A stretch of 64,000 bases of DNA, taken from assembly GCA_036501825.1 (NCBI GenBank), contig DASXZP010000026.1, positions 62,001-126,000 on the forward strand, in the 5' to 3' direction. The translations under genes and the position numbers were made by a program. Shown one piece after another: positions 46,094-55,837 of this stretch; the first letter of the stretch is position 1; every line of letters starts with the position of its first letter. A model generated the notes under the pieces. The model was not told where the DNA came from. It searched no databases and worked only from the letters and a program-made list of their open reading frames with translations. The stretch is from JAFECT01 sp036501825 (GTDB taxonomy: Bacteria; Pseudomonadota; Alphaproteobacteria; Caulobacterales; Caulobacteraceae).

Positions 46094-49000
46094 CTAGAAG
46101 GGCGCCGAGAACTTGAACGTCAGGCGCTGGTCAGCCTGGTTGCCGCTGATCGAGCCCTCGTAATCGAACGACAGGCGCACGTTGCGTACGAACCAGTCGG
46201 TGCCGACGCCGACGTCGAGCGAGTCGCGGTCGGTTGTGAGGGTCGGGACGGTGAAGCCGGTGGTCCCCAACAGGCTCGTGTAGTTGAACGACGCCTGACC
46301 GCCGCCCTCGAAGTCGTGGCGATACTCGATGCGGAAGCGCGGCGTAAATTCGCCGGCGCCCGTGTGCAGCTTGAAATCGCCGCGTGCGCCAAGGTCGCCG
46401 GACAACATGCGAACCGTCTGGCTCTCATAGGTGAGGGCGAAGACCGGATCGCCGTTTTCCGCATAGGCGTCTAGGGTGGCGGAGGCGGCGTCGATCCGCC
46501 CATAAGGTGAGAAGTGGAAGCCGCCGTTGCGGAGCTCCCATGCCGCGGTGAGCGAGGCGAAGGCTTCGTCGCCGCTGCGGTTGCCCTCTTCGAGGGTCGA
46601 GGCGACGGTCAGGCGGCGTGTGTCGAAGCGCACCTGGCCCGCCCCCAGAACCGCGTCGATAAAGAATCGCCGCGCCGGTTCGAAGCTTTCGTAGATCGCC
46701 GCGACGTAGTTCGAACCCACCACGCGGTTGGCGTCGGTTGATCCGATGACGTCGACGCTATCGCCGTAGCCGACGCCGGCGCCCACGATGAAGTGGTCGT
46801 TGACCACCTGGTCGAGGCCGAAGCTGAGGCCCGCGGTGGAGAACTTCAAATGCGCCTGGCCAGGTTGCGCGCTGAGCTGCCCAAGATCGATGTTGCCGGC
46901 CGTCCACAGCGACATGCCTTGCGGCAGGAACGGCGTGGCGGTTGAATCAGGTTGGCCTCGGCCTGCGCCGGAGTCGGTCCCGCCGCCGCGGCGCGAGGCG
47001 CCGGCCAGGGGCGTGGCCGATGAGCCGCTGTAGATCGCGCCGCCGCTCCCGCTGCCGAATCCGCCGCCGTAACCGCCGGTGAAGCCCGGTCCCGATTGCC
47101 AGGCCGCGGCGTTGGCGACCGTCTGCACCATCGGATCGATTCCCTCGGCGGCGTAACGCTCGCGCACCGATGGATCGTTCAACGGATTGGACTGGGCGCC
47201 GTAGTCGCCGAAGTTGAAGCTGAGCCCGAAGCTGTTGTGCGTGGCCGGCACGCCGTCATCGTTGCGCCGGTGCAGTTCCTCGAGCCGGTGGTCGAAGTTG
47301 GAGATCTGGGCACGTGCGAACTCCTTCACCTGCTCGCTCTGAGCATTGATCAGGCCGGTGACGTTCGGGTCCTTGGTCGGATCGGGGCGGTTGACGATGA
47401 AGGTGATCGTCGCCGGCGCCGAGGTCGCGAACGCGTTGGACAGGGTGTAGCTCACCACCACCGTGCCTACGAAGTCTTTCGCCGGGGTGAAGGTGAGGGT
47501 GAAACTCTTGCCCGACGTACTCGCCGCGTTGACAACCGCCGCCTGGGCGCCGCCGCCATCGGAGGTGATCTTCGCCGTCCCGCCGTTCTGCGGGCTTTGA
47601 CCCACGATCATGGCGGCGATGAACGGACCGCCGGTGGCGCCGTCCGTGAGATTCACCGACGTTTGCTGCGACGCGTCGATCGTGCGGTTGACGTTGGCGA
47701 CGGCGGGCGCCGGCGCCGGATTGACCGTGATCATCGCCGTCGCTGGTGGCGAGACGCCGAAGGGGTTGGCGAGGGTGTAGGTGAAGGTGACCTGACCCGA
47801 GAACTTGTCGGGTGCGGTATAGACGATGCTCGTGCCGCTGATCGTCGCCGTGCCTTGTCCGGCGGCCGGCGCGGTCGCGATGGCGGTCGCGGTGAACGGT
47901 CCGCCGGTCGCGCCCACTGTCGGATCGAGCGTCACGGAACGGCCCGACACGACGACACCTGTCAGGGCGGCCGCGGTCGGAACCGCGAGCGGCGTGACTG
48001 TGATTTGCACCGCGGTCGCCGCCGACGTCCCGCCGGGACCCGTCGCGGTATAGGTGAAGCTGTCGGGGCCGAAGTAGTTGGCCGCCGGCGTGTAGACCAC
48101 GCTCAGATTAGTGATTGTCGCCGTGCCGTGCGCCGGTTTCGCCGCGATCGCGATCGAGTTGATTGGACCGCTGTCGTTGGCGGTGACCGCGATGGTCACC
48201 GGCTGGTTCGCTGGTGTCGTCGCGGTGTCGGCCGTCGTCACGGGGGCAGGCGCGGGGATGGTCAGGCTGACCGTGGCGGGGGCGGAGTTTCCGCCCGGAC
48301 CGACCGCCTCGTAGGTGAAGCTGTCGGCGCCGAAATACCCGGCGGCCGGCGCGTAGGTGACGGTTTCGCCGCTGACCTGGGTTGAGCCGTGCGACGGCGC
48401 CGCGATCACGCTGACGGAGGTCGCCACGCCGGTGATCGAACCGGAGAGATCGATCGCGATCGGCGCGCCGCCGACGGGCAGGGTCACCGACTTGGGCGCC
48501 GCGGTGGGCGCCGGCGGCAGGTTGATCTGCAGCACATAGACCACGGCGCCGCTGTAGGGACCCGGCGCCGCGGCGCTGTCGGTCGCGGTGACCGTGAACC
48601 CAGCGCCGCCGAAGACGGTCGGTGTTCCCGAGAGCACGCCCGCGCTGCTGAGGCTGAGGCCCGCGGGCAGTTTGCCCTGGCTCACGGTGAACACGTAGGG
48701 GCCGACGCCGCCGGCGGCCGACAGGGCCTGCTTGTAGGCGACGCCATCGGTCGCGTTCGGCAGGGTCGTCGGCGTGATCGAGATGGTGGGCGCGTCGATC
48801 TTCAGACTGACGCTCTGGGTGATCGAGAAGGGCGCGCCGGTTCCGGTCGAACTGTCGACGGCTTTCACGTTGAAGGTGAAGGCGCCGCTGGTGGTCGGCG
48901 TGCCGGCGACCACACCGTCGCTGCCGAGGGTGAGGCCCGCGGGCAGGGCGCCGCCGGCGAGGCTGTAGACGTAGGGCGCCGTACCGCCGCTCGCGTTCAC

Positions 49001-52000
49001 CGACTGGTGGTAGGCGCCGCCGAACACGCCGTCCGGAAGCGACGTCGGCGTGAGCTTGAGCACCGGCGCCTGCACGTGCAGCGTATAGGCCTGGGTCGTG
49101 GAGAACGGGGCGCCGGCGCCGGTCGAACTGTCGACGGCCTTGACGGTGATGTTGAAATCGCCCGCCGCCGTCGGCGTGCCGGAGATCACCCCCGTGGCGC
49201 TGAGAGTAACGCCGGCGGGCAGGGAGCCTGCACTCAAGGTGAAGGTGTACGGCGCCTGGCCGCCGTTGCCGGTGAGCGCTTGGTTATAGGCCGCGCCGTC
49301 GGTCGCGTTGGCCAGCGTGGTCGGCGTGATCGTGAGCGTCGGCGTGCTGACCGTGATGCTCACCGCGGCGGTGGTGGAACTCCCGCCCGGGCCGGTCGCG
49401 AAGTAGCTGAAGCTGTCGGGCCCCGCATAGCCGGTCGTCGGCGTGTAGGTGACGACCAGACCGCTCACCGACACGGCGCCGTGTTGCGGATTGCTCTTCA
49501 CCGTCACCGTGGTCGCGGCCGCGCCGCTGATCGAGCTGGTGAGGTCGATGGGGGTCGCGGTGTCGTAGGCGACGGTCACGCTCTTGGCGGCCGCGACCGG
49601 AACGCCGGCGCCGATGGTTCCTGAATAGAGCTGCGTCCCCTTGAAGGGCCCGGATCCCGTGGCGCTGTCGGTGGCGACCACGGAGAAGCTGTAGGCGCCC
49701 GCGCCGGTCGGCGTCCCGGCGAGCAGGCCGCTGCTCGACAGAGCAAGCCCGGCCGGGAGCGTTCCGTTGACGGCGAACGTATAGGGCGCGACGCCGCCGG
49801 AGGCGGAGAGCTGCTGGCTGGTCGCAATCTCTTGCGTCATCGCCGTCAGACTGGTCGGCGTTAGCGTGATGGCAGGCGCCGCGACGACGAGCGAATAGGC
49901 TTGGCTCGCGCTGAACGGCGCGCCGGTTCCCGTCGAGGAGTCGGTCGCCTTGATGGTGACGTTGAATGTGCCGCCCGCGGTGGGCGTGCCGCTGATGGCG
50001 CCGGTTGAGCTGTTCAGCGTGAGGCCTGCAGGCAAGCCGGTGGCCGAATAGGTGAAGGGCGCAGTACCGCCAGAGGCCGAGACCGATTGGTTGTACGCAT
50101 TCTCGACCGTAGCGCCGGGAAGCGTCGTCGAGCTGAAGGTGATGGCGGGCGCCGCGACCGTAACGCTGTACGCCTGAATCGCGGTGAACGGACCGGCGCC
50201 GGTCGAACTGTCGGTGGCCTGGACGGTGAAGCTGAAGCCCCCGGCCGCCGTCGGCGTGCCCGACACAACGCCCGTCGTGTTGTTCAGCGACAGGCCGGGA
50301 GGCAGGCCGCCGAGCGAGACGGTGAAGGCCTTGAACGGCGCGAGGCCGCCGACGCCGGTGATCGTCTGGCTATAGGCCACGCCGACGGAGGGCGACGGCA
50401 GGCTGGTGGGCGCGAGACTGACCGTGGGCGCGCCCACGGTGATCGTCACCGTCGATGGCGTCGATGTCCCGCCGGGTCCGGTGGCGGTGTAGGCAAACGT
50501 ATCTGTGCCGGCGAAGCCCGTGGCCGGGGTATAGGTGACAACGAGACCCGAGACGCTGGTCGATCCGTGCGACGGCGCGCTGGCGACGGTTACGCTGCTC
50601 GGCGTCGCCACGGTGATCGACGACGTCAGATCGATCGCGACGGCGGTGTCGTATGCGGTGTTGACACTCTTGCCCGCCGTCACCGGGATTCCGGGCGCGA
50701 TGGTTCCGGAATAGAGACGCGTGCCGGTGTAGGGTCCCGCGCCCGTTGAGCTATCGGTGGCGGTGACGGTGAAACTGTACGGGCCCGATCCGCTCGGTGC
50801 CCCGGTGAGCGCGCCGTTGGTCGCCAAGGTGAGACCCGCCGGCAGCGGACCGCCGGTCACGGTGAAGGCGTAGGTCGTCGTGCCGCCTGTCGCCGAAATC
50901 GACTGGCTGGTCGCAACGCCCTGGGTCATCGCCGCAAGACTGGTCGGCGATACCGTGATCGTCGCCGGATTGATGGTGAGGGCGTAGGCTTGCGCGCCGG
51001 TGGCGCCGACGCTGTCCGTCGCGGTGACGGTGAAGTTGAAGGTCCCGCCCGCCGTCGGCGTCCCCGAGAGGGTTCCGTTCGACGCCAGGGTCAGGCCCGC
51101 CGGCAGCGGGGTCGACGTGAAGGTATAGCCGCTCACGCCGCCAGACGCCGAAAGCGGCGTGGTGTACGCGACGCCCACGGTCGGCGAGGTAAGCGAGTTC
51201 GGCGACAGGGTGACGGCGGTGTAGGTGAAGTGATCGCCGCTCCCCGTCGTGCTCGCGCCGCCGACAGTGGTGACGGTCACGTCGACCGTACCGGCGCTTG
51301 CGGCCGGCGAGGTCGCCGTGATCTGGCTCGCGCTGTTGACGGTGAAGGACGTGGCCGTCGTTGCGCCGAAGCGCACGACGGTTGCGCCGGTGAGGTTCGC
51401 GCCGGTGATGGTCACGCTCGTCCCGCCCGTCGCGGGTCCGGAGCTCGGACTGACGCTGCTGACGCTCGGCGCCGGAACGTAGGTGAACTGGTCGGCGCCG
51501 CTGGTCGCACTGGTCCCGCCGACGGTGGTGACGCGCAGGTCGACCGCGCCGACGCCCGCCGGAGCAACAGCGGTGATGGCGGTCGCGCTGTTGACGGTGA
51601 ACGACGCGGCGGCGACGCCGCCGAAGGTAACCGCGGTGGCGCCGGCGAAGTTCGCGCCCGAGAGGGTGACGCTCGTTCCGCCGGTCGTGGGGCCGCTGGT
51701 CGGGTTGATGCTCGTCACCGTGGGCGCCGCGACATAGGTAAACTGATCGCCGCCGCTGGTCGCGCTGGTCCCACCGGGGGTGGTGACCGTGACGTCCACC
51801 GAGCCCGTGCCCGCCGGCGAGGTCGCGGTGATGCTCGACGCGCTATTGACGGTGTATGACGTCGCAGGCGTACCGCCGAAGCTGACGGCTGTGGCGCCGG
51901 TGAAGCCCGAACCGGAAATGGTGACGGTTGTTCCCCCGCTCGACGCGCCGAGCGTCGTGCTGAGTCCGGTGACTGTCGGTACGGGAGCGTAGGTGAAGCC

Positions 52001-55000
52001 GTCGGCCGGCCCGGCCGCACTCGTGCCGCCGCTGGTCGTGATCGTAACATCGACCGTGCCCGACCCCGCCGGAGCGGTCGCCGTGATGCTCGATGCGCTA
52101 TTGACCGTGAACGACGTCGCGGGCGTTGCGCCGAAGCGTACGGCCGTGGCGCCGGTGAAGCCCGAACCGGAAATGGTGACCGTCGTTCCCCCGCTTGTGG
52201 GGCCGGCGGCGGGGCTGACGCTCGTCACCGTCGGCGCCGGGAGATAGGTGAACTGATCGGCGGCGACGACCGGGCTGGTCCCGTCCGCCGAGGTGAGGCG
52301 GATGTCAACGGTTCCAGAGCCCGCGGGCGCCGTTACGGAGAAGAACCCGTTGATGCTGTCGTACGAAAAAGACGCGGCGGTCGAGCCGAAGGTTACGCCG
52401 GTCACCGCGGCAAGGTTCGTGGCGTCGATGAGGACGACGGTCCCGCCTGCGGCCGGCCCGCTGTTGGGCTCAACCTGGCGAATGCTGGGTATGAAGGTGT
52501 AGGTGAACTGGTCGGCCGTGCTCTTCGCGCTGGTGCCACCGAGTTCCACGACGGTGATGTCGACGGTCCCCGTCCCCGGGGGGGCAGTGACCGTCACCTG
52601 CGTGGCGCTGCCGGCTATGAATTGCGCGGGCGTTGTCCCAAACAACACGCCGGCAACGTCGGCGAAGGAGCCGTTGAGGGTGACCACGCCGCCCACGGGG
52701 CCGCTGGCCGGAGAAATCGACGTCACGGTCGCCACCGGCTCGAAGGCGAAGTGATCGGCTGCGCTGGTCGCGCTGGTTCCGGAGGCGGTTGTGACGGTGA
52801 CGTCCACCAAATTCAAGCCCGCGGGCGAGGTCGCTGTGATCGACGTGTCGCTGTTGACCGTGAAGCTGGTTGCCGCCGTCGCGCCGAACTTGACCGCCGT
52901 CGCGCCGGTGAAGGACGTGCCGGTGATGGTCACGGTCGTTCCCCCGGTTGTGGGTCCAACGCCGGGGCTGACGCTCGTCACCGTCGGAGGCAGGGCGAGG
53001 ACCGTCTGGTTCACGGTCCCGGTGCTCGCCGCATTGCCGCTGTCGCCCGAGTATGACGCCGTCACCAGGTCTCCTGACGTGACCGCGATGGCGCTCGTCG
53101 TATAGGCCGCGTGGCCGCTGCTCAGCGCTACGCCGGCGGAGAACGTGCCGTTGGCGTCGGAAAACTGGACCGTTCCGGACGGCGAGCCGGGCCCCGACAC
53201 CGTTGCGGTGAAGGTCACCGCGGTTCCGGAACTCGATGGATTGTGGTTGGACGCCACGCTGGTGGTCGTGGCCGCCAGGTTCACATAGGTGAACTCGTCG
53301 GCGCTGTTGGCCCTGCTGGGGCCGTTTGAGGTGATCACAACGACGTCGACCGCGCCGGGGCTTCCTCTGCGCAGCGGCGTGGTCGCGGTGACTGAGGTCG
53401 GGCTGTTGACCGTAATCCCCGTAGCCGAGACCCCGCCGACCTGGACGTTCAGTACGTTGACGAAGCTGGTTCCCGTGATGGTTATGACCGTACCGCCCGC
53501 CATCGATCCCGTGGTCGGGTTCACGCCCGTCACCGTCGGCGGCGGGATAAAAGTGAACTGGTCACCGGCGCCGGTGGCGCTGGTTCCACCCGGACCTGTC
53601 ACCGTGACATCCACCACGCCGGCGCTTTCCGCCGGCGCCGTGGCGGTGATGGACGTCGCGCTGTTGACCGTGACGTTGAGCCCGGCGAGGGCGCCGAAGT
53701 GAACGGCGGTCGCGCCACTGAAACCTGTGCCGGAGATGGTGACGACCGTGCCCCCGCCGGTCGGGCCGCTGGTATTGCTGAGCGAGGTGACCGATGGCGC
53801 AGCGATATAGGTGAACTGATCGGCGGCGGCGGTTGCGCTGGTTCCGGCCGCGTTGGTGATGGTGATATCCACCGTGCCCGCGGCGCCGGCCGGCGCGATC
53901 GCCGAGATCGAGGTGTCGTCGTTGATTCTGAAGCTCGAGGCAGCGGCCGCGCCGAATTTCACAGCGGTCGCGTTGGCGAATCCGCTACCGCTGATGGTCA
54001 CGATGGTCCCACCGCTTGCGGGGCCGCTGTTGGGGGCGACCGTCTGCACGGTCGGTGTGGTGAGATAGGTGAACTTGTCGGCGGCGCCGGTGGCGCTCGT
54101 TCCGACTGCGGTGACGGTGACATCGACCGTTCCGGCGCCCGCCGGCGCGACCGCCGTGATCGAGCTGTCGCTGTTGACGGTGAAGCTCGTGGCCGGCGAT
54201 GCGCCGAAGGCAACGGCCGTGGCGCCGGTGAATCCGTTTCCGGTAATGGTCACAGTCGCGCCGCCGTTCGAGGCGCCGCTGCTCGGAGAGACCGACGTCA
54301 CGGCCGGAGGCGGGAGGTAGGTGAACTGGGCGCCCGGGTTGGACTGCGACGTGCCGATTGGCGTCGTGACCTGGACTGCGACCATCGCCAACGCGGTTCC
54401 CGGCGGCGAAATCGCCACGATGGCGGTGCTGCTCTGGACGGTAAAATTGGCGGCTGGAATCCCGCCGAACGTAACCGCCGTGGCCCCGGTGAATCCTGAT
54501 CCGCCAATGGTGACGGCGGTCCCCCCTGCGGCGGCGCCGTTGAACGGGGTGAGGCCACCCACCACCGGAGGCGCGACATAGGTGAACTGATCGGCGCCGC
54601 CGATACTGCTGATCCCCGCGGGGGTGCTGACGCGGATATCCACCGCACCGGGGAAGCTCCCCGTTGGAGCGGTCGCTGTTATCGAGGTACTGCTGTTGAC
54701 GGTGAAGCTCGTGGCCGTCTGCGTACTCCCGAAGGACACCGAGGTGGCGCCCGTGAAGCCTGTACCGGTGATGGTGACGCTTGTACCGCCGGCCGTGGAG
54801 CCGAAGTTCGGGCTGACCGAGGTGATCGTCGGCGTTGTGAAATAGGTGAACTGGTCGGCTGGGCTTGTCGCGCTCGTCCCGGTCGACGTCACGGTAACGT
54901 CAACGGACCCCGTGCCTGGGGGCGCGATCGCCGAGATCTGGCTGTCGCTGAAGACGGTGAAGCTCGTGGCGGGCGTGGCGCCGAACTTCACCGCAGTGGC

Positions 55001-55837
55001 GCCGGTGAAGCCGCTGCCGGTTATGGTGACCGACGCGCCGCCGGCGCCCGAATTCGGAGACACGCTCGTCACCGTCGGCGGGGCCGCAATTGAAATGGCG
55101 AAGGCGCCGTAGCTTAGAACGGGGCTCGGCGCGCCTGTTGCGCCGGTCGAACTGTCCGCCGCTTGAATGCCGAAGGAATAGTTGCCGGGCGTCGTTGGCG
55201 TGCCGCCGATCGCGCCGGTTGACGGCGCGAGCAAAAGGCCGGGCGGAAGCGCTCCGATGAAGACGGTATAGGTGTAAGGCGCTTTTCCGCCGCTGGCCGA
55301 TACGCTCGTGGAATAGGGTGAGCCGCTCGTTCCGCTCGGAAGCGACGCAGGGCTGACGACGACGGTGGCGGGGTTGACCGTGACCGTCACCGTTCCGCAG
55401 CTGGTCGTCCCGGCTTCGCCGCAGATCTGGAAGGTTTCCGTGCCGTGAAAGCCGGACCTCGGCGTATAGTCGATCCGGTCGTCGTTGGCGGTGGATTGGG
55501 TGGTGTACGTGCCGCCTGCGCTGGGCGTGTAGAGACCGCCCAGCGCGGGGGTCTGCACCAAGGGGTCGAGGCCGCCGAACGCCGGGTCGCAATTGGCGAG
55601 ATCGGTGGCGTTGAAGATGTAGGTGGTGTCCCCCGAGTTTTCGGCCACGGTAAAATGGATGTTGCACACGGGCCCCGCCAGCGCGCGTGTCGGCGCGAGC
55701 GCGGCGAGGCCGAGCACAAGGCCGAAGGCCGCAAGCCCCGCGAAGAGCGGGCGGCGCACACGACGTTTTGCGGGTGAGCGGACAAACCGAGACGAGACGC
55801 AGATACGCTGCGCCGAACCACGCCAAAAACCGATCAC
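46094..55837 (-). CDS. Giant Ig/IPT-repeat autotransporter-type surface protein
   Basis: About 3,247 residues. A long basic N-terminus and hydrophobic core end at A-L-A-G (about 51-55), a signal peptide. Next come an N-terminal domain, one He_PIG-type Ig domain (about 155-250), seven IPT/TIG domains, one Big_3-type domain, seven more IPT/TIG domains (to about 1,540), eight He_PIG-type domains mixed with cadherin/VCBS-like domains (to about 2,680), and a Gly-rich linker. The last about 275 residues form an autotransporter-type beta-barrel ending L-T-F-K-F-S-A-P-F, with terminal Phe. It should anchor in the outer membrane and expose the repeats for adhesion. GTG 55837 is used, with GGGGG upstream; the frame extends to TTG 55870. 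Ligand is unknown. Confidence 0.85.
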   Translation of the reverse strand: MIGFWRGSAQRICVSSRFVRSPAKRRVRRPLFAGLAAFGLVLGLAALAPTRALAGPVCNIHFTVAENSGDTTYIFNATDLANCDPAFGGLDPLVQTPALGGLYTPSAGGTYTTQSTANDDRIDYTPRSGFHGTETFQICGEAGTTSCGTVTVTVNPATVVVSPASLPSGTSGSPYSTSVSASGGKAPYTYTVFIGALPPGLLLAPSTGAIGGTPTTPGNYSFGIQAADSSTGATGAPSPVLSYGAFAISIAAPPTVTSVSPNSGAGGASVTITGSGFTGATAVKFGATPATSFTVFSDSQISAIAPPGTGSVDVTVTSTGTSATSPADQFTYFTTPTITSVSPNFGSTAGGTSVTITGTGFTGATSVSFGSTQTATSFTVNSSTSITATAPTGSFPGAVDIRVSTPAGISSIGGADQFTYVAPPVVGGLTPFNGAAAGGTAVTIGGSGFTGATAVTFGGIPAANFTVQSSTAIVAISPPGTALAMVAVQVTTPIGTSQSNPGAQFTYLPPPAVTSVSPSSGASNGGATVTITGNGFTGATAVAFGASPATSFTVNSDSSITAVAPAGAGTVDVTVTAVGTSATGAADKFTYLTTPTVQTVAPNSGPASGGTIVTISGSGFANATAVKFGAAAASSFRINDDTSISAIAPAGAAGTVDITITNAAGTSATAAADQFTYIAAPSVTSLSNTSGPTGGGTVVTISGTGFSGATAVHFGALAGLNVTVNSATSITATAPAESAGVVDVTVTGPGGTSATGAGDQFTFIPPPTVTGVNPTTGSMAGGTVITITGTSFVNVLNVQVGGVSATGITVNSPTSVTATTPLRRGSPGAVDVVVITSNGPSRANSADEFTYVNLAATTTSVASNHNPSSSGTAVTFTATVSGPGSPSGTVQFSDANGTFSAGVALSSGHAAYTTSAIAVTSGDLVTASYSGDSGNAASTGTVNQTVLALPPTVTSVSPGVGPTTGGTTVTITGTSFTGATAVKFGATAATSFTVNSDTSITATSPAGLNLVDVTVTTASGTSATSAADHFAFEPVATVTSISPASGPVGGVVTLNGSFADVAGVLFGTTPAQFIAGSATQVTVTAPPGTGTVDITVVELGGTSAKSTADQFTYTFIPSIRQVEPNSGPAAGGTVVLIDATNLAAVTGVTFGSTAASFSYDSINGFFSVTAPAGSGTVDIRLTSADGTSPVVAADQFTYLPAPTVTSVSPAAGPTSGGTTVTISGSGFTGATAVRFGATPATSFTVNSASSITATAPAGSGTVDVTITTSGGTSAAGPADGFTYAPVPTVTGLSTTLGASSGGTTVTISGSGFTGATAVSFGGTPATSYTVNSASSITATSPAGTGSVDVTVTTPGGTSATSGGDQFTYVAAPTVTSINPTSGPTTGGTSVTLSGANFAGATAVTFGGVAAASFTVNSATAITAVAPAGVGAVDLRVTTVGGTSATSGADQFTYVPAPSVSSVSPSSGPATGGTSVTITGANLTGATVVRFGATTATSFTVNSASQITATSPAASAGTVDVTVTTVGGASTTGSGDHFTYTAVTLSPNSLTSPTVGVAYTTPLSASGGVSGYTFTSTPLPAGLTLASNGTLSGTPTAGGTFNFTVTATDSVGATGAQAYALTINPATITVSPTSLAAMTQGVATSQSISATGGTTTYAFTVTGGPLPAGLTLATNGALTGAPSGSGPYSFTVTATDSSTGAGPYTGTRLYSGTIAPGIPVTAGKSVNTAYDTAVAIDLTSSITVATPSSVTVASAPSHGSTSVSGLVVTYTPATGFAGTDTFAYTATGPGGTSTPSTVTITVGAPTVSLAPTSLPSPSVGVAYSQTITGVGGLAPFKAFTVSLGGLPPGLSLNNTTGVVSGTPTAAGGFSFTVQATDSSTGAGPFTAIQAYSVTVAAPAITFSSTTLPGATVENAYNQSVSASGGTAPFTYSATGLPAGLTLNSSTGAISGTPTAGGTFNVTIKATDSSTGTGAPFSASQAYSLVVAAPAITLTPTSLTAMTQEIATSQQLSASGGVAPYTFAVNGTLPAGLALSSSGLLAGTPTGAGAYSFSVVATDSATGSGPFKGTQLYSGTIGAGVPVAAAKSVTVAYDTATPIDLTSSISGAAATTVTVKSNPQHGAVSVSGLVVTYTPTTGYAGPDSFSYFATGPGGSSTTAAVSITVSTPTLTITPTTLANATDGAAYNQALTGNGGQAPYTFTLSAGSLPAGVTLSATGVISGTPTAAGDFNITVKAVDSSTGAGAPFSTTQAYTLHVQAPVLKLTPTSLPDGVFGGAYHQSVNASGGTAPYVYSLAGGALPAGLTLGSDGVVAGTPTTSGAFTFNVKAVDSSTGTGAPFSITQSVSLKIDAPTISITPTTLPNATDGVAYKQALSAAGGVGPYVFTVSQGKLPAGLSLSSAGVLSGTPTVFGGAGFTVTATDSAAAPGPYSGAVVYVLQINLPPAPTAAPKSVTLPVGGAPIAIDLSGSITGVATSVSVIAAPSHGSTQVSGETVTYAPAAGYFGADSFTYEAVGPGGNSAPATVSLTIPAPAPVTTADTATTPANQPVTIAVTANDSGPINSIAIAAKPAHGTATITNLSVVYTPAANYFGPDSFTYTATGPGGTSAATAVQITVTPLAVPTAAALTGVVVSGRSVTLDPTVGATGGPFTATAIATAPAAGQGTATISGTSIVYTAPDKFSGQVTFTYTLANPFGVSPPATAMITVNPAPAPAVANVNRTIDASQQTSVNLTDGATGGPFIAAMIVGQSPQNGGTAKITSDGGGAQAAVVNAASTSGKSFTLTFTPAKDFVGTVVVSYTLSNAFATSAPATITFIVNRPDPTKDPNVTGLINAQSEQVKEFARAQISNFDHRLEELHRRNDDGVPATHNSFGLSFNFGDYGAQSNPLNDPSVRERYAAEGIDPMVQTVANAAAWQSGPGFTGGYGGGFGSGSGGAIYSGSSATPLAGASRRGGGTDSGAGRGQPDSTATPFLPQGMSLWTAGNIDLGQLSAQPGQAHLKFSTAGLSFGLDQVVNDHFIVGAGVGYGDSVDVIGSTDANRVVGSNYVAAIYESFEPARRFFIDAVLGAGQVRFDTRRLTVASTLEEGNRSGDEAFASLTAAWELRNGGFHFSPYGRIDAASATLDAYAENGDPVFALTYESQTVRMLSGDLGARGDFKLHTGAGEFTPRFRIEYRHDFEGGGQASFNYTSLLGTTGFTVPTLTTDRDSLDVGVGTDWFVRNVRLSFDYEGSISGNQADQRLTFKFSAPF
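48500..51210 (-). repeat. Array of He_PIG-type and cadherin/VCBS-like domains
   Basis: Eight units carry S-G-G-x-x-P-Y-x-F, L-P-A-G-L-x-L and G-x-I-S-G-T-P-T, each about 85-95 residues. They are interrupted twice by a domain with G-K-S-V-x-x-A-Y-D-T-A-x-x-I-D-L-T-S-S-I (near 50450-50700 and 49350-49600). A ninth unit lies at the N-terminus of the protein. Four further cadherin/VCBS-like domains follow toward the barrel. Confidence 0.7.
51210..55085 (-). repeat. DNA repeat array encoding 14 IPT/TIG domains
   Basis: Fourteen units of about 245-265 bp encode copies of the form P-T-V-T-S-V-S-P...G-G-T-x-V-T-I-T-G...F-T-G-A-T-A-V-x-F-G...D-Q-F-T-Y. Unit ends can be followed on the plus strand by variants of TAGGTGAACTG at about 51475, 51727, 52237, 52495, 53280, 53800, 54060, 54312, 54575 and 54838. 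A Big_3-type insert at about 53000-53285 splits them into two groups of seven. The units are similar at DNA level, so recombination between them is possible. Confidence 0.8.

Noticed and set aside
47096..54845. Long plus-strand open frames and many short ones starting M-N-W-S-A across the giant gene
   Set aside because: They are antisense to the repeat-encoding gene and recur with the repeat period. Their Arg/Gly/Ala-rich or low-complexity products have no domain pattern, while the minus frame is continuous and shows Ig/IPT motifs.
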